This document shows, in pieces, positions 44,137 to 52,851 of a stretch of DNA of 64,000 nucleotides (the stretch's first letter is position 1; every line of letters starts with the position of its first letter). The position numbers and the translations under genes were made by a program. Where the stretch lies: positions 945,002 through 1,009,001 of the forward strand of contig CAWAKB010000001.1 of assembly GCA_963782555.1 (NCBI GenBank), read 5' to 3'. The notes below the pieces were generated by a model. The model was not told the DNA's origin. It did no database searches and was given only the letters and a program-made list of their open reading frames with translations. Source of the DNA: Hyphomicrobium_A sp963782555. Lineage in GTDB: Bacteria > Pseudomonadota > Alphaproteobacteria > Rhizobiales > Hyphomicrobiaceae.

Positions 44137-46737
44137 ATGAATTCAACAACTACGAAGAAGAAAATTGAAATGCTCGACGCTCCATCATCATCGCCTCTAC
44201 CCATTGCAGGTCTCAGCGTCGCTGAGGTGAAAGCAAGGCAGCTGGCGGAGGGATACAATGAGCTTCCCCGACCCGATCGGCGCACGACTATACGCATTAT
44301 TCTCGAAGTGTTGCGCGAGCCAATGCTGGCGCTGCTGCTCGGCGGCGGCCTGATCTACCTTCTGCTCGGAGACCTGAAGGAAGCCGTCATCCTCCTCGTG
44401 TTCGCGATCCTGTCGGTCGCCATCACGGTCGTGCAGGAGAGCCGCACCGAGCGCGTCCTCGAAGCACTCCGCGACCTCACCAGTCCGCGTGCCCTCGTTA
44501 TTCGTGATGGCGAGCGCAAACGCATTGCTGGCCGCGAGGTGGTGCGTGGCGATTTTATCGTGCTCGGCGAGGGCGACCGGGTGCCGGCCGACGCCGTGCT
44601 TGCTCAGAGTCACGACCTCCAAACTGATGAATCCCTGCTGACGGGCGAGTCCGTGCCCGTACGCAAGATTGCGGCGGCCCCTGGCACGCCTTCGAAAGAC
44701 TATCGCCCCGGTGGCGATGACCTGCCGTGCGTGTTTTCCGGCTCTTTGATCGTGCGCGGTTCCGGCATCGGTGAGGTGACCGCGATCGGCACTTTGAGCG
44801 AGATCGGCAAGATCGGTCATTCACTCAGTACGTTGGAGACGGAGCCGCCGCGCCTGCGGGCGCAGACCCAGCGTCTTGTGCGGGTGTTCGCCATGATCGG
44901 AGGCGCGGTCAGCGTCCTCGCAGTTGTTCTCTACGGTACGTTGCGCGGCGGATGGCTCGATGCGGCGCTCGCCGGCATCGCACTCGGCATGTCGATGTTA
45001 CCGGAAGAATTCCCGGTAGTGCTCGCCGTCTTCATGGCGATGGGCGCCTGGCGCATCTCGCGAGCGCGCGTGCTGACGCGCCGCGCGGCCGCGATCGAGA
45101 CACTCGGCTCCGCGACCGTGCTGTGCACCGACAAGACGGGCACCCTGACCGAAAACCGGATGTCTATCGCCGAGTTGCAACTCGCGAGTGGTCAGTCGTT
45201 CCAACCGCGCGAGGCTCAAGACGCGAGCTTTCCGGACGCGTTTCATGACCTCGTCGAGTTCGGCCTTCTCGCCAGCGCGCCCGAACCCTTCGATCCCATG
45301 GACAAGGCCTTCCATGAGCTTGGACGCGCATGCCTCGCCGGCACAGAGCATCTGCGTGGCCCCGAGTGGAATCTCGCCCACGCCTACGGTCTTCGTCCCG
45401 ATCTCCTCGCCATGTCGCATGTCTGGCAGGCCACGACTAGCAGAAGAGAATTTATCATCGCATCGAAGGGCGCGCCTGAGGCAATCGCCGACCTATGTCA
45501 CCTATCAACCGAGGATCGTGCTGCGCTGAGCATGTCGGTCAACGCCATGGCCACCGAGGGGCTTCGCGTGCTCGGCGTTGCTCGTGCATCCTTCGTGGGA
45601 ACGAATTGGCCGGCATCGCAGCATGAATTTGCGTTCGAGTTCGTGGGGCTCGTCGGCCTGGCCGATCCGCTGCGCGCCAGTGTGCCTGCTGCCATGGCTG
45701 AATGCCGGACCGCGGGTATCAAAGTGGTCATGATCACCGGTGACTACCCGGCGACGGCCAGAGCGATTGCCCGTCAGGCCGGTCTCGATGCCGACGATGT
45801 CGTGACCGGCGACGACCTCAAGGCCATGAGTGATGCCCAGTTGGCGCAGCGCGCTCATACCGCCACCGTGTTCGCGAGGATCATGCCGGAGCAGAAGCTC
45901 CGCATCGTCAATGCCCTCAAGGCCAATGGCGAGATCGTCGCCATGACAGGAGATGGCGTCAATGACGCGCCGTCGCTGAAAGCCGCACACATCGGCATCG
46001 CGATGGGTGGACGCGGAACCGACGTGGCGCGCGAGGCGTCCTCGATCGTCCTGCTCGACGACGATTTCGGATCGATCGTCAAAGCCGTTCGGCTCGGCCG
46101 CCGCATCTACGACAACCTGCGCAAGGCCATGGGTTTCATCTTCGCCGTGCATGTGCCGATCGCGGGCCTCGCTCTGTTGCCACTGCTATTCGGCTTGCCG
46201 ATCCTGTTGGGGCCGATGCACATCGCATTTCTGGAAATGGTGATCGACCCGGTCTGCTCGCTCGTCTTCGAGGCCGAGACGGAAGAAGACGATGTCATGC
46301 GACGTCAGCCACGATCCCCGGAAGAACCGTTGTTCTCCCGACACCTGATCGCTTGGAGTGTTCTGCAGGGTGGCTTCGCGTTTGTCCTGGTGGGCGCGAT
46401 CTTCGTCATCGGATATCGGCAAGGCATGCCGGAGACAGAAGTGCGTGCACTCGCTTTCTTTTCGTTGGTGATGACGATTGTCGGCCTGATCTTCGTCAAC
46501 CGGTCCTTCAGCGCCTCGTTGATCACGGCGCTCCGGCGACCTAATCCTGCGCTCGTCTCGGTTCTTATATCTGTGACGGCGATGCTGGGCCTCACGCTGC
46601 TCTGGCCATTCGCGCAAGGGCTATTCCGCTTCGGACCACTGCACTGGGACGATCTCGCACTGACGCTCGCAACCGGTGCTCTTGTGCTTGTCGTTCTGGA
46701 GGTTCTGAAGCCAATCTGGTGCGCAAGACTGACCTGA
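44137..46737 (+). CDS. P-type cation ATPase, Ca2+-type (PacL/PMR1-like, class IIA)
   Basis: 866 residues from ATG 44137; ATG 44170 or GTG 44122 are alternatives. Marks: TGESVPVRK in the actuator domain, Asp332 in LCTDKTGTLTEN, ITGDYPATARAIA and MTGDGVNDAPSLKAAHIGIA. The transmembrane segment MSMLPEEFPVVLAVFMAMGA carries the PEE/PEG-type ion site, and LGPMHIAFLEMVIDPVCSL the other half. This pattern fits a Ca2+/Mn2+ pump, although the residue after PEE differs from the classic PEGLP, so a different cation is possible. Ten helices expected. It lies at the entry to the accessory region. Confidence 0.87.
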   Translation: MNSTTTKKKIEMLDAPSSSPLPIAGLSVAEVKARQLAEGYNELPRPDRRTTIRIILEVLREPMLALLLGGGLIYLLLGDLKEAVILLVFAILSVAITVVQESRTERVLEALRDLTSPRALVIRDGERKRIAGREVVRGDFIVLGEGDRVPADAVLAQSHDLQTDESLLTGESVPVRKIAAAPGTPSKDYRPGGDDLPCVFSGSLIVRGSGIGEVTAIGTLSEIGKIGHSLSTLETEPPRLRAQTQRLVRVFAMIGGAVSVLAVVLYGTLRGGWLDAALAGIALGMSMLPEEFPVVLAVFMAMGAWRISRARVLTRRAAAIETLGSATVLCTDKTGTLTENRMSIAELQLASGQSFQPREAQDASFPDAFHDLVEFGLLASAPEPFDPMDKAFHELGRACLAGTEHLRGPEWNLAHAYGLRPDLLAMSHVWQATTSRREFIIASKGAPEAIADLCHLSTEDRAALSMSVNAMATEGLRVLGVARASFVGTNWPASQHEFAFEFVGLVGLADPLRASVPAAMAECRTAGIKVVMITGDYPATARAIARQAGLDADDVVTGDDLKAMSDAQLAQRAHTATVFARIMPEQKLRIVNALKANGEIVAMTGDGVNDAPSLKAAHIGIAMGGRGTDVAREASSIVLLDDDFGSIVKAVRLGRRIYDNLRKAMGFIFAVHVPIAGLALLPLLFGLPILLGPMHIAFLEMVIDPVCSLVFEAETEEDDVMRRQPRSPEEPLFSRHLIAWSVLQGGFAFVLVGAIFVIGYRQGMPETEVRALAFFSLVMTIVGLIFVNRSFSASLITALRRPNPALVSVLISVTAMLGLTLLWPFAQGLFRFGPLHWDDLALTLATGALVLVVLEVLKPIWCARLT

Positions 46738-46767
46738 ATTGAGATACCTTCTGAACGTAGGGTTGGA

Positions 46768-47038
46768 CCACGGTTTCCAAATATGCCCTGTTGAAGCGGA
46801 GGAATCACAAAGATGGCCAGCAAGCAAAACAATCAGGACAAGCGCAAATCTGCAATGCGCACGGCGGGGGAAGTTGTCCCAGCCAGGAGCGCCGTCGCAC
46901 CCAGGGCCGGCAAGGAGGTCGGCGCGCGCAATCTTGACGAGCGCGTGCGACAGCAAAAAGCGCGCAAGAAACGTGCGCGCGATCCCATCGAATCCTGAAT
47001 TGCCCTGATCTGGTTCAATGCCAGTCGAGGACGCGGCC
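46768..47038 (+). repeat. 271-bp repeat, copy A (inverted relative to copy B)
   Basis: Matches the reverse complement of 52034-52304 over its full length without gaps, with about a dozen mismatches (about 95% identity by eye). It covers the ribosome site, the whole 61-codon gene and the first codons of what follows. Similarity ends abruptly at both sides. Confidence 0.9.
46813..46998 (+). CDS. Small basic protein (copy A)
   Basis: 61 residues, very rich in Lys/Arg (ASKQNNQDKRKSAMRTAGEV; RQQKARKKRARDPIES). A strong GGAGG site nine bases upstream supports translation. A second copy, 52074-52259 on the other strand, differs at only six or so residues. No domain recognised; such small basic proteins can be nucleic-acid or ribosome binders. 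It is followed by a good terminator rather than by the OmpA-like gene that follows copy B. Confidence 0.7.
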   Translation: MASKQNNQDKRKSAMRTAGEVVPARSAVAPRAGKEVGARNLDERVRQQKARKKRARDPIES

Positions 47039-47066
47039 GCAAATCCGCCCCGGCAGCGTGTTGGCG

Positions 47067-47091
47067 AAGCCCCGACGTCCCGCCGGGGCTT
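47067..47091 (+). terminator. Rho-independent terminator after small gene copy A
   Basis: AAGCCCCG (47067-47074), loop of nine bases, CGGGGCTT (47084-47091), then TTCC. A GC-rich stem with a short T-run, 68 bases after the stop of the 61-codon gene. Confidence 0.7.
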
Positions 47092-47479
47092 TCCTCCTGC
47101 GGGTAGGCTGAGACCGGCATTAGGGCGCATGGAAGGTCAATCACCTTAAGCATCATTGCCTCCAGTAAATTGGCTCCCTGGCTCCTTCGACTGGGGCTTC
47201 GCGAATCTCGCAAGTTCGATTGTGCCCGTTACAATAACGACATATGCGCCTCACGTCCGCGCGCGCCTCTCGTGAGCTGCCAGACGTCTGATTAGGGTCA
47301 TCCTCTTCCGTCCGTCCCATGTCCGCGACTGTTCCGCTTGTCCCCCAGCAGCAGTCGACTTCGTCTGGTGAGGTGAACGGGCCAGAAGGGCCAGCAGCGG
47401 TCTTCAGTAATCAGCGGCGAGCACGTCCGCTCAGCTCTCAATATCAGACCATCGTGAGCGGATTGGCCAGGGTCCGGTA

Positions 47480-47997
47480 GGGGCCAGGATCTGGCGGCGG
47501 TCGATACCGAGCACCATTTGATCGTCGCCCATGACGTCACCAACATCGTAACCGACCGAACGCTGCTGTCCCCGATGGCTCGCATGGCAAAGGACGCGAT
47601 GGCTGTCGATAAGATCGATGTTCTGGCCGACCGCGGGTACTTGAGCGGCGATGAGATTCTCGCATGCGAAGCCATGGGCGCCACGCCCCACGTGCCCAAG
47701 CCGCTCACATCGAATGCGGCGGGGCGGTTTGGCAAGAACGACTTCGTCTATCTTGCGGATCAGAACGCGTATCGCTTCCCGGCTGGAGAGATTCTCCCCT
47801 ATCGCTTCACGCGCGTCGAGGATGGACGAACGCTGCATAGCTACTGGACAACAAAGTGCGGCACCTGCGCGCTGCAGGCGAAATGCACGATGAGCAAGGA
47901 ACGCCGCGGGCGTCGCTGGGAACATGAGGCCGTCATCGAGGCCATCTGTCCGGTGGACCGCCCTGAAAAGAAAAAAGACCCCCCGGAACGCAACTAA
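47480..47997 (+). pseudogene. IS1182-type transposase fragment
   Basis: The frame reads AVDTEHHLIVAHDVTNIVTD, LADRGYLSGDEILACEAMG, GRFGKNDFVYLADQNAYRFP, and the zinc-like CGTCALQAKC with RRWEHEAVIEAI, all typical of the middle of IS1182-family DDE transposases. The N-terminal third and the C-terminal region that normally carries the last acidic residue are missing; after EAI the sequence becomes an unrelated Lys/Pro tail. Dead element, no inverted ends seen. Confidence 0.85.
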
Positions 47998-48023
47998 ACC
48001 AAGCAAAATCTCACTTAGGGAAA

Positions 48024-48368
48024 TCAGGCCGGTGCATCACGACCGTGGACCTCCGCTGGGGGCGCGGTCGCCTCCACAGCCGTGAAGGGCTCGATGATTG
48101 TGTATTGGTGCATCGCTCCCGCTGGCACAAGCCACGAGTCTCCGGCCTTTAAATTTAGCGTTTGTCCTTCCAAATCGAGCCTTGCGCTGCCCGAGATCAC
48201 GTACCCCACTGTCTCGTACTCCCTGGCTGTTGGAGCCTTGCGCTTCTCCCCTGGTTCTTCGACCCATAGGCGCATCGAAACGCGCTTGCCGGCGACGAGA
48301 TACTTCTGGCCCATTTCTCCCCGCGGAGAAGTACCGGCCTCCACCTTCTTGATCGTTGTATCCGGCAT
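48024..48368 (-). CDS. Small cupin-domain protein
   Basis: 114 residues. One cupin fold: RVSMRLWVEEPGEKR, TVGYVISGSARLDLEGQ (motif 1 region) and GDSWLVPAGAMHQYTIIEPF (motif 2 with His). The usual HxH of motif 1 is absent (YETVGYV), so metal binding is doubtful and it may be a structural or sensing cupin. ATG 48368 follows GGAGG. It lies alone between an IS fragment and the DUF389 gene. Confidence 0.85.
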   Translation of the reverse strand: MPDTTIKKVEAGTSPRGEMGQKYLVAGKRVSMRLWVEEPGEKRKAPTAREYETVGYVISGSARLDLEGQTLNLKAGDSWLVPAGAMHQYTIIEPFTAVEATAPPAEVHGRDAPA

Positions 48369-48604
48369 GGTCGACCTCCGTATTTGTCGATGCGGGCGTA
48401 ATCAGTGCGAGTTTGTTACGGGGCGCAGATGGATTATTAAAACTCATGCAGCCGCTCGCTGCCGCTTCCAGCTGAACCTCAAAAGAACAGCTTACTAGCA
48501 GTTCAATTCAACCGCGAGCGAAGAGACGATTAGCGGAGGAGTCGCTCTCCTGGAGGGTCTTGTGCCGCGCGCCGGTCACCCTCACCGCTTTTGCTCTGAT
48601 TATA

Positions 48605-49621
48605 TCAACCCTTTCGTACCAGCAAGATCATGCCGACCAACACCGCCAACAGCACCACCGACAACGCAATGGCAACGCGCGTGGCTTTCACGGCCCGATC
48701 TTTCTCCCACCAGCTCGTCGGCTTGATGCCTTGCAGTACAAACGTCGTCACGCCGGCAAGGTTCACGCAAATCAGGTTCACCAGAAACAGCAAAAACGCG
48801 CCCGTTGCCAGGTCCAGTTGCCCGCCGCCGAGCAGCAGCCCCGCCGTCACCAGCGGCGGCAATAGCGCCACCGCCACCATGACGCCGATCAAAGCCGCCG
48901 ACACGCCGGTCGTGAACGCCAGCGCGCCCGCGCTGCCCGACGCCAACGCCACCGCGATGTCGCCAAACCCTACGCCCGAGCGCGACGCAATTTCCGGCGT
49001 TGCCGGGTTCACCTCCAACAGCACGCCGATGAGCATGGACAACGCCAGCGTCGCCGCAACCCCTGCCAGCGCCGTCAGCAGCCCGTGCCGGAGCAGCGAC
49101 AGGTCGCCCAAGGTCACCCCGAGCGACAGCGCTACGTTCGGCCCGAGCAAGGGCGCGATCACCATCGCCCCGATGATGATGGCGACGCTGCTGTAATACA
49201 GGCCGATGGCCGCCACGATCGTGGACAACACCACCATCGCCATATAGACGCGCGACAGTCGCGCACCGTCCTTGATGTCCTCGTACAACTCCTCGCGGCC
49301 GATCCGCTGCGGCGGCTTTTCTGCGGGCGGCGATTGTTCGGACGCAGCCGTCGCCTCCGGTTCCGGCTCCGCTTCGGGGCGCGGCAATGTCGCTTCTACC
49401 GGCAGAATCACCACCCGGTTGCCCTCGCCACCGGTGTAGCATTTCTCCAGCAAGTCCAGCACCGTCTCGCTCTGTTCCGCGTCCAACAAGATGCGAACCA
49501 GAATTTCTCCGTTCACCAGCCGGATCTGTCGGTGTTCAAGCACCTTGCACTCGTTCAGAAGCGCGCGGACGTCGTCGCCGTCTTTCTCCTGCAACACCAT
49601 CTCGATCAAGCGCAGCGCCAT
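48605..49621 (-). CDS. DUF389 / TIGR00341 family membrane protein
   Basis: 338 residues. The N-terminal about 80 residues form a small soluble domain (ALRLIEMVLQEKDGDDV, RILLDAEQSETVLDLLEK), then an acidic Pro/Glu linker, and from about residue 120 six or more helices with the family motif AAIGLYYSSVAIIIGAMVIA and APLLGPNVALSLGVTLGDL. Function of the family is unknown; a transporter or channel is generally assumed. The soluble domain may sense a ligand. No operon partner is evident. Confidence 0.88.
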   Translation of the reverse strand: MALRLIEMVLQEKDGDDVRALLNECKVLEHRQIRLVNGEILVRILLDAEQSETVLDLLEKCYTGGEGNRVVILPVEATLPRPEAEPEPEATAASEQSPPAEKPPQRIGREELYEDIKDGARLSRVYMAMVVLSTIVAAIGLYYSSVAIIIGAMVIAPLLGPNVALSLGVTLGDLSLLRHGLLTALAGVAATLALSMLIGVLLEVNPATPEIASRSGVGFGDIAVALASGSAGALAFTTGVSAALIGVMVAVALLPPLVTAGLLLGGGQLDLATGAFLLFLVNLICVNLAGVTTFVLQGIKPTSWWEKDRAVKATRVAIALSVVLLAVLVGMILLVRKG

Positions 49622-50335
49622 TGGGCGTCATCCTATCGATGTCCAGCCGGGGCCGGCCATCACCGTATTTGGATCCTTTTCAGCAGCTCCCATATCGGCA
49701 CCGCCGTAACGCCGCCGACAACCCCGTCTCCTCCGTCGCGCCCGATCTTCAGACAACCGGGCCGAATAATTTACCGATTCCGGCGGTTAGCGCCATCGCC
49801 AAGGCGTCCCAGAATGTCACGCGGGCCGTGGCGCGCAGCCGACCAAGTCGGTATCGCGGCAGCGACGCTCAATATCGAAAAGCTCGCGCCGCTTGAAATG
49901 CGACTTTCTCGTACATAGCGACCACAGAACGCATCAAGGAGCTTGCGCGTTTCGATTGTAAGCGGCCCATGTGTCGATGGTGTCGATAAAGGCCTTGAGA
50001 AGCACATCGAACGGTGATTCCGTCGTCTGATCTCTATTGGCGATGGAGGGCTCGGCGATGATGGGTCGCCAGAGACGGGATCATGGCAAATTGATCTACG
50101 AGTTCCGCCTCGATGACATGGGCGTCAGGGCCGGAGAGTTCTGACATCCTGCTGGGCTGCGCTGGCCACGCCCCGATTCTCGAATGCCGCTGGGCGCGCA
50201 GCGATCATGCGTGCACTACATCTGTGCATGTGACAGATCACTCGCCCCGCTGCCAATCCTCAAGGACGTGTCAGAGTCAGAGCACCGGCGCGTGATTGAG
50301 AACGTTCGGGAGCTTGCGCTCGCCGCTCGAACGCG
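49622..50335. other. Gap with transposase remnant
   Basis: About 700 bases without an intact gene. At 49970-50145 it has a decayed insertion-sequence end (listed separately). The last about 105 bases (50233-50339, plus strand) read APLPILKDVSESEHRRVIEN in frame to a stop, which looks like the C-terminus of a lost gene I cannot name. Confidence 0.55.
49970..50145 (+). mobile_element. IS left-end remnant with transposase N-terminus
   Basis: Contains TGTCGATAAAGGCCTTGAGA, related to TGTCGATAAAGGCGTTGAGA at 55033, followed by a start at 50057 reading MMGRQRRDHGKLIYEFRLDD, then a stop. This is the N-terminal signature of IS1182/IS5-like transposases. A diverged partner copy is at 55025-55195. Both are truncated after about 30 codons. 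Confidence 0.65.
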
Positions 50336-52054
50336 CTAGCGCGCAAGCAGTGGCGTAATGCGCCGCACGGCGACGCGACAATTCCACGGCTCCGGGGCCT
50401 CGGTCTCGATCTTCAGGAACTGCTCGCCGCAGCCCTGCGTCACCAGATTCTCAGGGGGAATGTCAAACGTTTCACTCAGCACCTCCGCCACGGCTTCGGC
50501 GCGACGGTCCGAAAGCGACAGGTTGTCCTCCTCCGATCCGACCGCATCGGTATAACCCTCGATCATGAACATCTCGTCGGGATTGCGGTCGAGGATGCGA
50601 TTGATGATGCGCGCCACGCGCTCGAGCTTGGAATACTGGTCGGGATCGACCTCCCAAGAGCCGAAATCGAAGATGATGGTGTTGAGGTCCAGCCGGCGCA
50701 TGCGGTCGCGCAGGTACCGGCTTTGCCGGATCTCCTCGAGCGAATAGAGGCGATCGATCGCTTCGACCGGTGGCGCGCTCAACGCCTCGTAAATGTCATC
50801 GTCGGACGCGCGTTCGTAGTCGACGATGTAGCGCTCGCGCGGAATCCGGATCACCGGCGGCAGCAGATCGACGAAGGCGTCCAAGAACCACCCGGGCCCC
50901 GTTCCGACGCGCCGGTAGAACGCCCGGTTGTCGAACAGTACGTGATCGCGACCATCGGGACCGCGGCGGTACCGGCGCAACGGGCGGCCGCTATCATCGA
51001 GCTCGGTGAATATCTGGATGCCGCCGGGCCGGATGGCAATCGTTACATTGGTTCCGTCCGCGCGCCGCTCCTGACGTGTGTCTCCGTAGGCCTTGCGGAG
51101 TCGCTCGGTCTCGTCGTGCCGGATGGTGATACGCCCGTCCTGGCGGATGATGCGCCGCTTGTCGGGCTCCTCGATGATCGTGCGCTTTCCGCCTTCCTCA
51201 ACCACCTCGCGGCGCTGCTGCTTTAGCTGCTCGAATTGCTGCTTGTGGCGCTCGACGCGCTCCTCCTTCTTCTCGTTTTTCATCGGCCCCGGTGCGGCGC
51301 CCGTCGCCGGCGAGGGGGGCGCGTGAGCTGGTGTCCCCACCTTGGGCGCGGTCTCTCCGAAGGGCGTCTTCTCCACTTTCGGTAGAGCCTGCCCGACGGG
51401 CGCCTTCTCCACTTTGGGTTCGGACTTGAGCGGCGGGACGCCCTTGTCCTCCTGCCGCTTGATCGTGGCCCGTTCATTTGTAGTGTCGGGTGCGGGGACT
51501 GCAGGCTGCGGCGGGGGCTTATCGCCAACGGCCTCCCCTTTCTGCTTCTCTTTTAGTCTCTTCTGCTCCTCAACCTTGTACGGCTCCGCCACTGGCGCGG
51601 GCCTGCTCGGCCCCGCTCCATTCTCTTTCTTGAACTCGGCCTTGGGAGCCGTCCCTTGGCGCTCGCTCGAAGGACCATGATCGGGCGCACCTACTCCGTC
51701 AGCGGCCTTCTTCGGTCCCCGCTTTCCTTCGTTCCTAGGCTGGCCTGGTGGTCCCCCTTGCGGAGAAGCGCGCTGCTCACCGCTGCTTTGCTCGCCACGA
51801 GCGCGCGGGTTCGTTTTGCTCTTCTGCTTGTCGTCGGGTGGAGGGCTCTCTTCGCTTGACTTGACTTGGGGATCTTGCGCCGCATCGGGCGGAGCATTAC
51901 GTCGGCCCTGAGCGACGACTATCAATTGCTCACGAAGCTCTCGGTCTCGGCCGTCACCGGCGGCGATAGCCGGGGAGAGGGCAGCAGCGAGAAGCGCGGA
52001 AGCTGCCCAACGGACAAGCTGCGTGCCTTTGATGGCCGGGTCCTCGACTGGCAT
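50336..52054 (-). CDS. OmpA-family protein with a long charged spacer
   Basis: 572 residues from ATG 52054. Signal peptide (LVRWAASALLAAALSPAIAA), then about 300 residues of low-complexity Pro/Lys/Glu/Gln sequence ending in a predicted coiled coil (ERVERHKQQFEQLKQQRREV), a beta-rich middle (RQDGRITIRHDETERLRKAY), and from about residue 455 an OmpA peptidoglycan-binding domain (NTIIFDFGSWEVDPDQYSKL, MIEGYTDAVGSEEDNLSLSD, RRAEAVAEVL). The domain order suggests a periplasm-spanning anchor. It follows copy B of the 61-codon gene by 19 bases, so the two may be an operon. Confidence 0.88.
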   Translation of the reverse strand: MPVEDPAIKGTQLVRWAASALLAAALSPAIAAGDGRDRELREQLIVVAQGRRNAPPDAAQDPQVKSSEESPPPDDKQKSKTNPRARGEQSSGEQRASPQGGPPGQPRNEGKRGPKKAADGVGAPDHGPSSERQGTAPKAEFKKENGAGPSRPAPVAEPYKVEEQKRLKEKQKGEAVGDKPPPQPAVPAPDTTNERATIKRQEDKGVPPLKSEPKVEKAPVGQALPKVEKTPFGETAPKVGTPAHAPPSPATGAAPGPMKNEKKEERVERHKQQFEQLKQQRREVVEEGGKRTIIEEPDKRRIIRQDGRITIRHDETERLRKAYGDTRQERRADGTNVTIAIRPGGIQIFTELDDSGRPLRRYRRGPDGRDHVLFDNRAFYRRVGTGPGWFLDAFVDLLPPVIRIPRERYIVDYERASDDDIYEALSAPPVEAIDRLYSLEEIRQSRYLRDRMRRLDLNTIIFDFGSWEVDPDQYSKLERVARIINRILDRNPDEMFMIEGYTDAVGSEEDNLSLSDRRAEAVAEVLSETFDIPPENLVTQGCGEQFLKIETEAPEPWNCRVAVRRITPLLAR

Positions 52055-52304
52055 TGAACCAGACCAGGGCAATTCAGGATTCGATGGGATCGCGCGCACG
52101 TTTCTTGCGCGTGTTTTGCTGTCTCACGCGCTCGTCAAGATTGCGCGCGCCGACCTCCTTGCCGGCCCTGGGTGCGACGGCGCTCCTGGCTGGGACACCT
52201 TCCCCCGCCGTGCGCATTACAGATTTGCGCTTCTCCTGATTGTTTTGCTTGCTGGCCATCTTTGTGATTCCTCCGCTTCAACGGGGCATAGTTGGAAACC
52301 GTGG
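52034..52304 (-). repeat. 271-bp repeat, copy B
   Basis: Inverted partner of 46768-47038. Here the repeat runs from the first codons of the OmpA-like gene back through the 61-codon gene to upstream of its ribosome site, so copy B is probably the original context. Confidence 0.9.
52074..52259 (-). CDS. Small basic protein (copy B)
   Basis: 61 residues, nearly identical to copy A (differences such as QEKRKSVMRTAGEGV and RQQNTRKKRARD). The GGAGG ribosome site is conserved. It precedes the OmpA-like gene by 19 bases on the same strand. The two copies keep the reading frame intact although about a dozen bases differ, which suggests selection for the protein or recent duplication. Confidence 0.7.
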   Translation of the reverse strand: MASKQNNQEKRKSVMRTAGEGVPARSAVAPRAGKEVGARNLDERVRQQNTRKKRARDPIES

Positions 52305-52666
52305 GTCTACCCCTCATCACGATACCAGGGTCTAAGTTCGAACCCGGCCGTCATTGGCTAGCATCTGGGCTGCCCGCAGCGGAGCGTAGGGCAGACCTGA
52401 TGCTGGCGGCAAGATCGCTTCTGGGGCCGGCGGCTGATATCCGAGCGAAGAAGCGCGCATTCGTTCTTGCTATCGGAGGGGGCCAAGCTTGCCGAGCTTG
52501 CAACCCATGTGGACGATCTCGGCGCGTCACACCGATCGCGATCCATGTCGAATTCGACCCTCCCGCGCTAAACGCCTTTACCCCAGCGTTGAGTAGACAA
52601 GAAGTCCTTCACAGTCGGAGTACGAAGAGGCACACTGTACAGCTAGGTGCTGCCAGGAGATTGATT
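52305..52666. other. Gap with no supported gene
   Basis: About 360 bases between the divergent small basic gene and the DUF3309 gene. Open frames lack ribosome sites. It should hold promoters in both directions; none is clear. A GTTCGAACCC string at 52334 resembles a tRNA T-arm, but no cloverleaf can be formed. Confidence 0.5.
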
Positions 52667-52831
52667 ATGTCACTCGGACTCATACTCGTCATCATCCTCG
52701 TCATTTTCCTGCTCGGTGGCTTCAGCGGCCGTTTCGGCGGCTACGGCTACGGCTTCGGTCACGGCGGCGTCGGTGTCATCGGCATCATCCTGATCATTCT
52801 CGTGGTATTGCTTCTCATGGGTCGCATTTGA
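52667..52831 (+). CDS. DUF3309 mini membrane protein
   Basis: 54 residues: SLGLILVIILVIFLLGGFSG, a Gly/Tyr/His-rich loop (RFGGYGYGFGHGG), and IGIILIILVVLLLMGRI, the two-helix layout and ending of DUF3309. AGGAG sits nine bases before ATG 52667; longer upstream frames have no support. Function unknown, common in Hyphomicrobiales as stress-linked small proteins (general impression). It precedes the MscS-like gene by 20 bases, so the two are probably co-transcribed. Confidence 0.82.
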   Translation: MSLGLILVIILVIFLLGGFSGRFGGYGYGFGHGGVGVIGIILIILVVLLLMGRI

Positions 52832-52851
52832 TCTGACAAGCGGAGCGTCGG

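Noticed and set aside
52330..52350. tRNA-like GTTCGAACCC string
   Set aside because: No acceptor, D or anticodon stem can be folded upstream; probably chance. No tRNA or rRNA gene was found in the window.
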